The notes beneath the pieces were generated by a model. The model saw only the letters and a program-made list of their open reading frames with translations, was not told the DNA's origin and ran no database searches. Of a stretch of DNA of 64,000 nt, positions 44,726 through 53,939 are shown piece after piece. How positions within the stretch are numbered: the first letter of the stretch is position 1; every line of letters starts with the position of its first letter. Made by a program: the position numbers and the translations under genes. Source of the stretch: Paramixta manurensis (GTDB taxonomy: Bacteria > Pseudomonadota > Gammaproteobacteria > Enterobacterales > Enterobacteriaceae); contig NZ_CP054212.1 in NCBI RefSeq assembly GCF_013285385.1, positions 930,001 to 994,000 on the forward strand, read 5' to 3'.

Positions 44726-47170
44726 TTGAGTGCCTTACCCGTGAGTGCCGTATTGCCTGAACTATTGGCGGCGTTACGGCAATCTGCCCAAGTGTTGCTT
44801 ATTGCGCCAACCGGCGCCGGTAAATCGACCTGGCTGCCGTTACAAATCTTACAACAGGCTGATTTTGACGGGCGTATTTTGCTGTTGGAGCCGCGTCGGC
44901 TGGCGGCGCGTAATGTTGCACAGCGCTTGGCCGAATTATTGGGTGAACAGCCGGGCGAAACCGTCGGTTACCGGATGCGTTCGGAAAGCCGCTGCGGGCC
45001 GAATACGCGGCTAGAAGTGGTCACGGAAGGCATTTTGACGCGTATGTTGCAGCACGATCCGATGCTGGAAGGTGTGCAATTAGTGATACTGGATGAGTTT
45101 CACGAGCGTAGCCTACAGGCGGATTTGGCGTTGGCGTTGCTGTTGGATGTACAGTCTGGCTTACGTGATGATCTGAAAATTTTATTAATGTCGGCAACCC
45201 TGGATAACCAGCGGCTGAGCGAGTTATTGCCTGATGCGCCATTGATCGTTTCTGAAGGGCGCAGTTATCCGGTTGAACGGCGCTATCGTCCCTGCCCGGC
45301 ACATTTACGTTTTGATGAAGCGGTTGCCGCTGAAGTCGCGCAGGTGTTGCGTGAAGAGAGCGGTTCATTACTGCTGTTTTTGCCCGGAGTCGGTGAAATA
45401 GAACGCGTCAAAACGCTGCTGGAAGCACGCGTCGGCAGTGATGTTGATCTCTGTCCATTATATGGCGCATTACCACTGAGCACGCAGCAGCGCGCTATCC
45501 TGCCTGCGGCAGCCGGGCGACGCAAAGTGGTGCTGGCAACCAATATTGCGGAAACCAGTTTAACCATTGAGGGGATTCGTCTGGTGGTTGACTGTGGGCT
45601 AGAACGCGCGGCGCGTTTCGATGCGCGAACCGGTCTGACCCGCCTGGAAACCCAACGGATTAGTCAAGCCTCAATGATACAGCGTGCCGGTCGCGCCGGG
45701 CGTCTTACACCCGGTATTTGTCTGCATTTAATTGCTAAAGAGCAGGCTGAACGCGCAATGGCGAACAGCGAGGCAGAGATAACGCGCAGCGAGATGACCG
45801 GCCTGTGGCTGGATTTATTACTGTGGGGATGCCATGACGTGGCGCAGCTGCGCTGGCTGGATACGCCGCCAGAAGCGGCACTGTACGCGGCCCGGCAATT
45901 GTTACACGCGCTGGGCACCACAGATCACAACGGAAAGCTGAGTGCGAAAGGGCGGCAGATGGCGCAACTCGGTAGCGATCCGCGTTTTGCCGCCATGCTG
46001 GTTGATGCTGAAACACAGCCCGACGCGTTAGCAACGGCCGCGTTGTTAGTGGCCATCTTGGAGGAGCCGCCGCGTAACGGCAGCGCCGATCTGCGTGATG
46101 CTTTTTATCGTCCGTTGGCGCATTGGCAGCGGCGTGCGCAACAATTGAAAAAACGCCTTGGCGGCGGTGGCGGTGAACCCGATGCGGATTTAATCCCGGC
46201 GTGTCTCGCCAGCGCATTTGCCGACCGCATCGCGCGTCGTCGCGGCGAAGAGGGGCGCTATCAGCTTGCCAATGGGATCGGCGTGAAACTGGATAGCGAA
46301 CAGGCACTGACGCGTTATGAATGGGTATTCGCGCCGCTATTATTGCAGGGCAGCGTACAGCCTGATGCGCGTATTTTGTTGGCGATGCCGCTGGATATTG
46401 ATGCTTTGGTCAGAACCTGTCCGCATTTAGTTCGTACCATTACCGAGGTGGAATGGGATGAAGACAAAGGGACATTACGTGCCTGGCAGCGGGAAAAGAT
46501 CGGCGTGTTGACGCTAAAATCGCAACCGCTGACAAAACCGGACGCGCAGACGCTACATACGGCGATGTTGCGCTGGATCCGTGAGAAGGGGCTCGCCGTA
46601 TTGAATTGGACGCCGGAAGCAGAGCAACTGCGTTTACGCCTGTTGTGTGCTGCCCGTTGGCTGCCTGAAGAGAACTGGCCCGCCAGCAGTGATGAACAAT
46701 TACTGGCGACGCTGGAAACTTGGTTATTGCCGCAAATGGGCGAGGTTCGAGACTTACGTGGTCTGCGGCAGGTCAACCTCTTACAGGCATTATTACAAAT
46801 ACTCACATGGTCACAACGTCAGCGGCTGGATAGTGAGCTACCAACTCATTACACTGTGCCGACCGGTAGTCGGCTCCCGATCCGTTACGATGCGGAAAAA
46901 CCGCCCGCGCTGGCGGTACGCTTGCAAGAGATGTTCGGCGAGGCCGCCAATCCTTGCGTGGCGCAGGGGCGAGTGCCATTGGTACTTGAGTTGCTCTCCC
47001 CGGCGCAGCGGCCATTGCAGATTACTCGTGATTTAGCGGGGTTCTGGCAAGGGGCGTATCCGCAGGTGCAGAAAGAGATGAAAGGGCGCTATCCAAAGCA
47101 CCTCTGGCCGGATGACCCGGCCAATGCGTTGCCTACGCGGCGTACAAAAAAGTTTTCTCCGCCTTCTTGA
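44726..47170 (+). CDS. hrpB: ATP-dependent RNA helicase HrpB
   Basis: An 814-aa DEAH-family helicase: Walker A APTGAGKST, motif II DEFH, motif III SATLDN, motif VI QRAGRAGR, followed by the HA2 and HrpB C-terminal domains. The start is a TTG at 44726 (MSALPVSAVLPELLAAL) with CGGAG seven bases upstream; homology to E. coli HrpB begins at that codon. Its cellular role is not well defined. mrcB follows on the same strand. Confidence 0.94.
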   Translation: MSALPVSAVLPELLAALRQSAQVLLIAPTGAGKSTWLPLQILQQADFDGRILLLEPRRLAARNVAQRLAELLGEQPGETVGYRMRSESRCGPNTRLEVVTEGILTRMLQHDPMLEGVQLVILDEFHERSLQADLALALLLDVQSGLRDDLKILLMSATLDNQRLSELLPDAPLIVSEGRSYPVERRYRPCPAHLRFDEAVAAEVAQVLREESGSLLLFLPGVGEIERVKTLLEARVGSDVDLCPLYGALPLSTQQRAILPAAAGRRKVVLATNIAETSLTIEGIRLVVDCGLERAARFDARTGLTRLETQRISQASMIQRAGRAGRLTPGICLHLIAKEQAERAMANSEAEITRSEMTGLWLDLLLWGCHDVAQLRWLDTPPEAALYAARQLLHALGTTDHNGKLSAKGRQMAQLGSDPRFAAMLVDAETQPDALATAALLVAILEEPPRNGSADLRDAFYRPLAHWQRRAQQLKKRLGGGGGEPDADLIPACLASAFADRIARRRGEEGRYQLANGIGVKLDSEQALTRYEWVFAPLLLQGSVQPDARILLAMPLDIDALVRTCPHLVRTITEVEWDEDKGTLRAWQREKIGVLTLKSQPLTKPDAQTLHTAMLRWIREKGLAVLNWTPEAEQLRLRLLCAARWLPEENWPASSDEQLLATLETWLLPQMGEVRDLRGLRQVNLLQALLQILTWSQRQRLDSELPTHYTVPTGSRLPIRYDAEKPPALAVRLQEMFGEAANPCVAQGRVPLVLELLSPAQRPLQITRDLAGFWQGAYPQVQKEMKGRYPKHLWPDDPANALPTRRTKKFSPPS

Positions 47171-47274
47171 GGTGGAGAAGCATCCTGGTTTCGGAGGGTT
47201 CTGCTTTCCGAATGGGTGCGGTGAGAACAGAGTAGTCGGCTTGGCCGATGGCTATCCCTGGAGAAATGAAACGA

Positions 47275-49782
47275 ATGTCTGGGAACGATCGCGAACCTAT
47301 TGGGCGTAAGGGAAAACAGCCCAAACCGCCGCGTAAGACGGCAGGAAGAGGTCGCCGCAGGGATGATTACGATAATTACGATGACGATCAGGATGATTTT
47401 GATGATGAGTACGAGGAGGTAGAACCGGTGCCACGTAAAGGAAAAAGGCGTCCGCCGAGCAAGAAAAGAGGCTGGCTGGGGTTATTTATCAAGCTGTTTC
47501 TGATCTTCGTGGTGCTGATGGCGGCCTACGGTGTTTACCTGGATTCCGAAATCCGCAGCCGTATTGATGGCAAAGTGTGGCAGCTTCCTGCGGCAGTTTA
47601 TGGCCGTATGGTTAGCCTTGAGCCAGGCATGTCCTATAACAAAAAGGAGATGATCGCGCTGCTGGAGGGGACGCAGTACCGTGAGGTAACGCGGATGACG
47701 CGGCCGGGCGAGTTTACGGTGCAGGCGAATAGCATCGAAATGATCCGCCGCCCGTTTGATTTTCCGGATAGCAAAGAGGGGCAGATCCGCGCGCGGCTCT
47801 CGTTTAGCGGCGGAACGTTGAGCGAAATTAAAAACCTCGACAGTAATCGCGATTTTGGTTTCTTCCGTCTCGATCCCCGGTTGATCACCATGCTGCAATC
47901 ACCAAATGGCGAGCAGCGTCTGTTTGTACCACGCGCCGGTTTCCCGGACCTGTTGGTGGATACATTGGTGGCAACCGAAGACCGCCACTTCTATCAACAT
48001 GATGGCATCAGTTTCTACTCCATTGGTCGCGCTTTCCTGGCGAATATTACCGCCGGACGAGCGGTGCAGGGCGGCAGTACGCTGACGCAACAACTGGTCA
48101 AAAACCTGTTCCTCACCAATGAGCGTTCGCTATGGCGTAAAGCCAATGAAGCCTATATGGCGCTGATTATGGATGCGCGTTACAGCAAAGACCGCATTCT
48201 GGAACTCTACCTGAACGAAGTTTATCTTGGTCAGGCGGGGAACGATCAGATCCGTGGTTTCCCATTGGCCAGTCTGTATTACTTTGGGCGTCCGGTCGAT
48301 GAGTTGAGCCTTGATCAGCAGGCGTTGCTGGTTGGCATGGTGAAAGGCGCGTCGTTGTATAACCCGTGGCGCAATCCGAAGCTGGCGCTGGAACGTCGTA
48401 ATCTGGTGTTGCGTCTGCTTCAGCAGCAAAAAGTTATCGACCAGGAGCTGTACGATATGCTCAGCGCCCGGCCGCTGGGAGTGCAACCGAAAGGCGGCGT
48501 GATCACGCCACAGCCCGCGTTTATGCAGATGGTGCGTAATGAGTTACAGGCGAAACTGGGCGATAAGGTAAAAGATCTCTCCGGGGTGAAAATTTTCACC
48601 ACCCTTGATCCCGTCTCACAAGATGCGGCGGAAAAAGCGGTAGAAGAGGGGGTTCCGGCGCTGAAAAAACAGCGTGGCCTGAAAGATCTGCAAACCGCGA
48701 TGGTGATCGTTGACCGGTTTAGCGGCGAGGTTCGGGCAATGGTGGGTGACGCGAATCCGCAATTTGCCGGTTATAACCGCGCATTGCAGGCACGTCGCTC
48801 TATCGGCTCGCTGGCGAAACCGGCGACGTATTTGACCGCGCTCGCGCAGCCGGATAAATATCGTCTGAATACCTGGCTCGGCGATGAGCCGATTGCGCTG
48901 AAATTACCGAACGGGCAAGTTTGGAAACCGCAGAACGATGATCATCGCTTTAGCGGTAAGGTGATGTTGGTGGATGCGCTTACTAACTCGATGAACGTGC
49001 CGACGGTTAATCTTGGAATGTCGCTCGGTCTGGATCAGGTAGTGGATACCTGGACGAAACTGGGGCTGCCGAAAGATCAGCTTCATCCGGTTCCGGCGAT
49101 GCTGTTGGGGGCGCTGAACCTCACGCCGATCGAAGTGGCGCAAGCCTTCCAGTCGATCGCCAGCGGTGGTAATCGCGCGCCGGTTTCCGCCTTACGTTCA
49201 GTGATTGCGGAAGATGGTACGGTTATGTATCAGAGCTTCCCACAGGCTGAGCGCGTTGAACCGGCACAGGCGGCTTATTTGACGTTGTACGGTATGCAGC
49301 AAGTTGCGGCCCGGGGTACTGCGCACGCTTTAGGCGCACGTTTCCCGAATGCGAACTTGGCGGGTAAAACCGGTACCACTAACAATCTGGTCGACAGTTG
49401 GTTTGCCGGCGTTGATGGGAAAGAGGTCGCGATAACGTGGGTCGGACGTGATAATAATCAGCCGTCCAAATTGTATGGCGCTTCCGGTGCGATGCAGCTT
49501 TATCGCCGTTATCTGGATAATCAGGCACCGATGCCGCTGGTATTGACGCCGCCGGAAGACACCGCGCAGATGAATGTGGATTCCGCCGGTAATTTCGTGT
49601 GCGGTACCGGCAGCAGTACCTGGCGTACTCTTCCGGTGTGGACCACCGATGCGAACGCGCTATGTCAGCAGCAACAGCAGCAAGTCCAACAGCAGCAGCA
49701 GTTGGAACAACAGCAACAGGATGAGCAGAAAGGGAGCGATGGCGTTGCTGGCTGGATAAAAGATATGTTTGGCAGTAAGTAA
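47275..49782 (+). CDS. mrcB: Bifunctional penicillin-binding protein 1B
   Basis: An 835-aa peptidoglycan synthase. An acidic Tyr/Asp-rich cytoplasmic tail and one membrane segment (about 69-90) precede the UB2H domain. The glycosyltransferase domain has catalytic E235 in ATEDRHFYQHDG; the transpeptidase has S512 in GSLAK and KTGTTNN. The C-terminus holds a glutamine run encoded mostly by CAG/CAA, then GVAGWIKDMFGSK as in E. coli. ATG 47275 (MSGNDREPIGRKG) matches the family start. Confidence 0.97.
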   Translation: MSGNDREPIGRKGKQPKPPRKTAGRGRRRDDYDNYDDDQDDFDDEYEEVEPVPRKGKRRPPSKKRGWLGLFIKLFLIFVVLMAAYGVYLDSEIRSRIDGKVWQLPAAVYGRMVSLEPGMSYNKKEMIALLEGTQYREVTRMTRPGEFTVQANSIEMIRRPFDFPDSKEGQIRARLSFSGGTLSEIKNLDSNRDFGFFRLDPRLITMLQSPNGEQRLFVPRAGFPDLLVDTLVATEDRHFYQHDGISFYSIGRAFLANITAGRAVQGGSTLTQQLVKNLFLTNERSLWRKANEAYMALIMDARYSKDRILELYLNEVYLGQAGNDQIRGFPLASLYYFGRPVDELSLDQQALLVGMVKGASLYNPWRNPKLALERRNLVLRLLQQQKVIDQELYDMLSARPLGVQPKGGVITPQPAFMQMVRNELQAKLGDKVKDLSGVKIFTTLDPVSQDAAEKAVEEGVPALKKQRGLKDLQTAMVIVDRFSGEVRAMVGDANPQFAGYNRALQARRSIGSLAKPATYLTALAQPDKYRLNTWLGDEPIALKLPNGQVWKPQNDDHRFSGKVMLVDALTNSMNVPTVNLGMSLGLDQVVDTWTKLGLPKDQLHPVPAMLLGALNLTPIEVAQAFQSIASGGNRAPVSALRSVIAEDGTVMYQSFPQAERVEPAQAAYLTLYGMQQVAARGTAHALGARFPNANLAGKTGTTNNLVDSWFAGVDGKEVAITWVGRDNNQPSKLYGASGAMQLYRRYLDNQAPMPLVLTPPEDTAQMNVDSAGNFVCGTGSSTWRTLPVWTTDANALCQQQQQQVQQQQQLEQQQQDEQKGSDGVAGWIKDMFGSK

Positions 49783-49799
49783 TACTGTCTATGACAGAG

Positions 49800-49827
49800 G
49801 GGTGGCAGAGATGCCACCCTTTTTTTA
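49800..49827 (+). terminator. Rho-independent terminator of mrcB
   Basis: An 8-bp stem GGGTGGCA/TGCCACCC with GAGA loop, followed by a run of eight T. Confidence 0.95.
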
Positions 49828-49933
49828 TGGGTAGATAACCGTGTATTGATTCTGGTTATTCCTTCCGCAAACCCGCACCCACAGCGGATTAATGGTTGCA
49901 GAACTTCCTGCGTTTCGCATATTATTCGACCTG

Positions 49934-49952
49934 CATAATAATAATTCTCGTT
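49934..49952 (+). promoter_or_regulatory. Candidate Fur box upstream of fhuA
   Basis: CATAATAATAATTCTCGTT matches about 12 of 19 positions of the Fur consensus, 50 nt before the fhuA start. Iron repression of fhuACDB is expected from the family. Confidence 0.55.
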
Positions 49953-50001
49953 TACGTTTGCATCACATCTGCTGTCTTTTAATTTATTCAGAGAAACACT
50001 C

Positions 50002-52206
50002 ATGTTTAATGCGCACCATCCTTTCTTCCGCTGCGGCTCGCCGGTCAAGACCACGAAACATCGTCTGGCGGTGCTAATTGCTCTGGGAATCAGTAGCGTT
50101 TCGTCAGTTGCTTACGCTGAAAATACCTTAGTTGTGAACGCGGAGAGCGCCGAACCGCAGGAAAATGCCTGGGGGCCAGCTGCCACTATTGCCGCAAAGC
50201 ACAGCGCGACCGCCACCAAAACCGATACGCCGATTGAAAAAACGCCACAGTCCATTTCAGTGGTGACCAATGAAGAAATGCAAACGCATCAGTTTCAGTC
50301 GGTTAAGGAAGCATTGGGCTATACGCCGGGCGTTACTGTAGCGTCACGCGGCGCATCAAATACCTATGACGCGGTGTTAATTCGCGGTTTTGGCTCGGTT
50401 AATCAGAATAACTATTTAGATGGGCTGAAGCTGCAGGGTGACTTTTTTAACGAAGCGGTAGTCGATCCTTACATGCTGGAACGCGTTGAGCTAATGCGCG
50501 GACCTACCTCGGTTCTCTATGGAAAGAGCAGCCCCGGCGGCATTATTTCTATGGTGAGCAAACGTCCCACGCAGGAACCTTTGCGCGAAGTTCAGTTTAA
50601 AATGGGAAGCGATAACCTGTTTCAAACCGGCTTTGATTTTGGCGGGCCGCTGGATGATAACGGTGAGTACAGCTATCGTTTAACCGGGCTGGCGCGTGAT
50701 GCGGATGAGCAACAAAATTTCTCCGATTCAAAACGCTTTGCGCTGGCGCCCTCTTTTAGCTGGCGTCCGGATGATAAAACTAACTTAACCCTGTTGGCGA
50801 ACATTCAAAATGAGCCATCGTTGGGGTATTACGGTTGGTTACCGCGCAGCGGCACGGTTGACCCGTTGCCAAATGGGTCGCGTCTCTCGCCCAAATTTAA
50901 TGAAGGTGCGACCAATAATATGTATGCGCGCCAACAGCGGATGGTGGGTTACAGCTTTGAACACGCGCTGGATGATACCTTTACCGTGCGTCAGAATTTG
51001 CGTTATATGCAGTTACGCACCGATCAAAACAGCGTTTACGGCACCGATATTTGTACTGCGGCAACCGGAAGCTGTGCGGGAATTGCCCCCGGCGACCTGA
51101 ACCATTATCTTAGCCGTGGCACCATTGTTTCACGCGAAAAACTCAATTCATTTGCCGTAGATACCCAGTTAGAGAGTAAATTTACTACCGGTAGCGTGAG
51201 CCATACGCTGCTGACTGGCGTCGATTATCAACGGACACGCAATGACGTTAGCGCACTGTTTGGTTCTGCGCCTGCGCTGGATTTGTATAACCCGGTGTTT
51301 AACGATTTTGATTTCGCCTCTGCGCCGGGTTACCAGCTTAACCGTCAGGAACAGGTTGGCCTCTATGCACAAGAGCAGGGCGAATGGAACAAATGGGTGC
51401 TCACCGTTGGCGGCCGTTACGATTGGTTAAAACAATCGACTTTAACGCGTAGTACTAATACTTCAACCGACCGTAAAGACGGTCAATTCACCTCGCGTGC
51501 CGGTCTGAACTATCTGTTTGATAATGGTGTTTCTCCTTATATCAGCTATAGCGAATCCTTCGAGCCTAACTCCGGCGCCGACTTTGGCGGTAGTACATTT
51601 GCCCCATCAAAAGGCCGTCAATACGAAGCCGGGGTAAAATATGTGCCGAAAGATCGTCCGATCGTAGTGACGGGCGCACTCTATCAGTTGACCAAAACCA
51701 ATAACCTGACTGCCGATCCTTCACATGCGTTTTTTAATATTGCCAGCGGAGAAATACGTTCGCGTGGCGTAGAGCTGGAAGCGAAAGCGGCGCTTAATGC
51801 CAATATCAACATGACGGCGTCTTATACCTATACCGACGCGAAATACACCAAAGACACGACTTTGCAGGATAAACAGCCGGTACAGGTTCCCCGCAATATG
51901 GCCTCTTTGTGGGGGGATTATACCTTCCATTCCGGGCCGGTTTCAGGGCTGACGTTGGGAACCGGCGCGCGTTATTTAGGCGCCAGCTATGGCGATCCGG
52001 ATAATACCTTTAAGGCGGGCAGTGCCACCCTCGCCGATGCGGTAGTGAAATATGACTTAGGCCGCTTTGGATTAGACGGCTCTTCGATTGCGTTAAATAT
52101 CAATAACCTTTTCGATCGTCATTATGTTTCCAGTTGCTTTGCGCAACAAGGCTGTTTCTGGGGCGCAGAACGCCAAATCGTGGGAACGGCGACTTTCCGT
52201 TTCTAA
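50002..52206 (+). CDS. fhuA: Ferrichrome outer membrane receptor FhuA
   Basis: A 734-aa TonB-dependent receptor for hydroxamate siderophores of the ferrichrome type. A signal peptide ending about SSVAYA is followed by the TonB box NTLVVNA, the plug domain (IEKTPQSISVVTNEEM, RGPTSVLYGKSSPGG) and a 22-strand barrel closing with terminal Phe (GTATFRF). Extracellular-loop cysteines occur in the mid-barrel (ICTAATGSCAG) and near the end (SSCFAQQGCFWG). First gene of fhuACDB. Confidence 0.95.
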   Translation: MFNAHHPFFRCGSPVKTTKHRLAVLIALGISSVSSVAYAENTLVVNAESAEPQENAWGPAATIAAKHSATATKTDTPIEKTPQSISVVTNEEMQTHQFQSVKEALGYTPGVTVASRGASNTYDAVLIRGFGSVNQNNYLDGLKLQGDFFNEAVVDPYMLERVELMRGPTSVLYGKSSPGGIISMVSKRPTQEPLREVQFKMGSDNLFQTGFDFGGPLDDNGEYSYRLTGLARDADEQQNFSDSKRFALAPSFSWRPDDKTNLTLLANIQNEPSLGYYGWLPRSGTVDPLPNGSRLSPKFNEGATNNMYARQQRMVGYSFEHALDDTFTVRQNLRYMQLRTDQNSVYGTDICTAATGSCAGIAPGDLNHYLSRGTIVSREKLNSFAVDTQLESKFTTGSVSHTLLTGVDYQRTRNDVSALFGSAPALDLYNPVFNDFDFASAPGYQLNRQEQVGLYAQEQGEWNKWVLTVGGRYDWLKQSTLTRSTNTSTDRKDGQFTSRAGLNYLFDNGVSPYISYSESFEPNSGADFGGSTFAPSKGRQYEAGVKYVPKDRPIVVTGALYQLTKTNNLTADPSHAFFNIASGEIRSRGVELEAKAALNANINMTASYTYTDAKYTKDTTLQDKQPVQVPRNMASLWGDYTFHSGPVSGLTLGTGARYLGASYGDPDNTFKAGSATLADAVVKYDLGRFGLDGSSIALNINNLFDRHYVSSCFAQQGCFWGAERQIVGTATFRF

Positions 52207-52214
52207 TGTTTAAC

Positions 52215-52234
52215 CGGGCACCTCCGGGTGCCCG
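52215..52234 (+). terminator. Hairpin between fhuA and fhuC
   Basis: An 8-bp stem CGGGCACC/GGTGCCCG without a T-run, 9 nt after fhuA. More likely it stabilises the abundant receptor message or attenuates the downstream genes than ends transcription. Confidence 0.55.
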
Positions 52235-52252
52235 CTACACCAGAAGAAAATC

Positions 52253-53047
52253 ATGCACCATCAGCTCGCACAAGAGACTACCTTCAAGTTAGATAGCGTC
52301 AGTTTTACCGTGCCGGGTCGTACGCTGTTGCATCCGCTCTCACTAAACTTCCCTGCGGGAAAAGTGACCGGCTTGATCGGGCATAACGGTTCCGGGAAAT
52401 CCACGCTGTTAAAAATGCTCGGTCGGCATCATGCCGCCAGCGCAGGACAGGTGTTGCTGAATGATCTGCCGGTTGGGCAGTGGCAAAGTAAGAGCTTTGC
52501 GCGTCAGGTGGCCTATTTGCCACAACAGCTACCGGCGGCGGAAGGCATGACGGTACGCGAACTGGTCGCGATTGGGCGTTACCCGTGGCATGGCGCGTTA
52601 GGGCGCTATGGGGTTGAAGATCGTGAACGTGTGGATGAAGCGATAGCGTTAGTTGGGCTCAAACCCTTTGCGAAACGTTTGGTGGATAGCCTTTCCGGTG
52701 GCGAGCGTCAACGAGCCTGGCTGGCGATGCTGGTGGCGCAGAATAGCCGCTGCCTGCTGCTGGATGAGCCTACTTCGGCGCTGGATATCGCCCACCAGGT
52801 GGAGGTGCTGGCGCTCATTCAACGGCTTAGTCATGCGCGTGGTTTAACGGTGATTGCCGTCTTACACGACATCAATATGGCCGCACGTTATTGCGACCAT
52901 TTGGTGGCGCTACGCGGTGGAGAGATGATCGCACAGGGATTACCGGCAGAAATTATGGATGGCGACGTCTTGGAACGTATCTACGGTATCCCGATGGGGA
53001 TTCTGCCGCATCCGCAAGGCGGGGCGCCGGTAAGTTTTGTGTATTGA
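52253..53047 (+). CDS. fhuC: Fe3+-hydroxamate ABC transporter ATP-binding protein
   Basis: A 264-aa ATPase powering FhuB. Walker A GHNGSGKST, Q-loop, signature LSGGERQRAW, Walker B LLLDEPTSALD and the H-loop VLHDINMA are all intact. It ends 16 nt before the fhuD start. Confidence 0.96.
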   Translation: MHHQLAQETTFKLDSVSFTVPGRTLLHPLSLNFPAGKVTGLIGHNGSGKSTLLKMLGRHHAASAGQVLLNDLPVGQWQSKSFARQVAYLPQQLPAAEGMTVRELVAIGRYPWHGALGRYGVEDRERVDEAIALVGLKPFAKRLVDSLSGGERQRAWLAMLVAQNSRCLLLDEPTSALDIAHQVEVLALIQRLSHARGLTVIAVLHDINMAARYCDHLVALRGGEMIAQGLPAEIMDGDVLERIYGIPMGILPHPQGGAPVSFVY

Positions 53048-53063
53048 TCGCAGGAACGTTGTT

Positions 53064-53939
53064 ATGCCGGATATTTTCCGCCGCCGTATGCTTACCGCGA
53101 TGGCGCTTTCGCCATTGTGGTTGACCGGCGTAGCCCGGGCGCAAGCCCCTGACACAAAGCGTATTATTACGCTGGAATGGTTAACCGTTGAATTATTGAT
53201 GGCGCTTGGCGTTACCCCGATGGGCGCCGCAGAGCTGCACAATTATCGTGTATGGGTAACCACGCCAGATCTCCCCGCCTCCACACTGGATGTCGGGCTA
53301 CGTACCGAACCTAATATGGAATTAATCACCCAGTTAAATCCCTCGCTAATCCTCTATTCACAGGGATATGGCCCCTCTCCGGCTAAGCTGGCCCGCATTG
53401 CGCCGAGCATGGGGTTCGCGTTCAACTCAGGAGACGGCAAGCCGCTTACCACTGCTCGTCATTCACTACTGCAATTGGCTCAGCGTCTTAATCTTGAGTC
53501 GCGGGCGCATCAGCATCTGGCGCAATTTGATGACTTTATCGCCGCGATGCGCACTCGGCTGGCAGCACGCGCGCCAAGGCCGTTATTACTGATGTCATTG
53601 CTCGATAGCCGCCACGCGATTGTCTTTGGCAAAGGGAGCCTGTTTCTTGAGGTGATGGATGAACTGGGGATTGAGAATGCTTGGCAGGGCGAAACCAACT
53701 TCTGGGGCAGCACGATAATCGGCCTTGAACGTCTGGCGACTATCAAGGGTGCCGATGTCATCTGCTTCGAACATGATAATGCTGCGGTGATGCGGCAGGT
53801 CACTTCTACCGCACTGTGGCAATCTTTCGACTTTGCACGCCAACAGCGTTTTAAGCGTGTCCCGGCGGTGTGGTATTACGGCGCAACCTTATCGGCCATG
53901 CGCTTTTGCCATACGCTTGATCACGCGCTGGAGGCGTAA
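53064..53939 (+). CDS. fhuD: Fe3+-hydroxamate periplasmic binding protein
   Basis: A 291-aa binding protein that carries ferric hydroxamates to FhuBC. The N-terminus MPDIFRRRMLTAMALSPLW has twin arginines before a hydrophobic stretch, like the Tat-type FhuD signal. EWLTVELLMALG, YSQGYGPSPAKLARIAP and NAWQGETNFWGS are FhuD landmarks. ATG 53064 follows AGGAA; the open frame back to 53037 is inside the fhuC end. The stop overlaps the fhuB start by one base. Confidence 0.95.
   Translation: MPDIFRRRMLTAMALSPLWLTGVARAQAPDTKRIITLEWLTVELLMALGVTPMGAAELHNYRVWVTTPDLPASTLDVGLRTEPNMELITQLNPSLILYSQGYGPSPAKLARIAPSMGFAFNSGDGKPLTTARHSLLQLAQRLNLESRAHQHLAQFDDFIAAMRTRLAARAPRPLLLMSLLDSRHAIVFGKGSLFLEVMDELGIENAWQGETNFWGSTIIGLERLATIKGADVICFEHDNAAVMRQVTSTALWQSFDFARQQRFKRVPAVWYYGATLSAMRFCHTLDHALEA

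Noticed and set aside
44120..44726. tRNA gene between thpR and hrpB or elsewhere
   Set aside because: No cloverleaf or T-loop consensus was seen in any intergenic region of the window.
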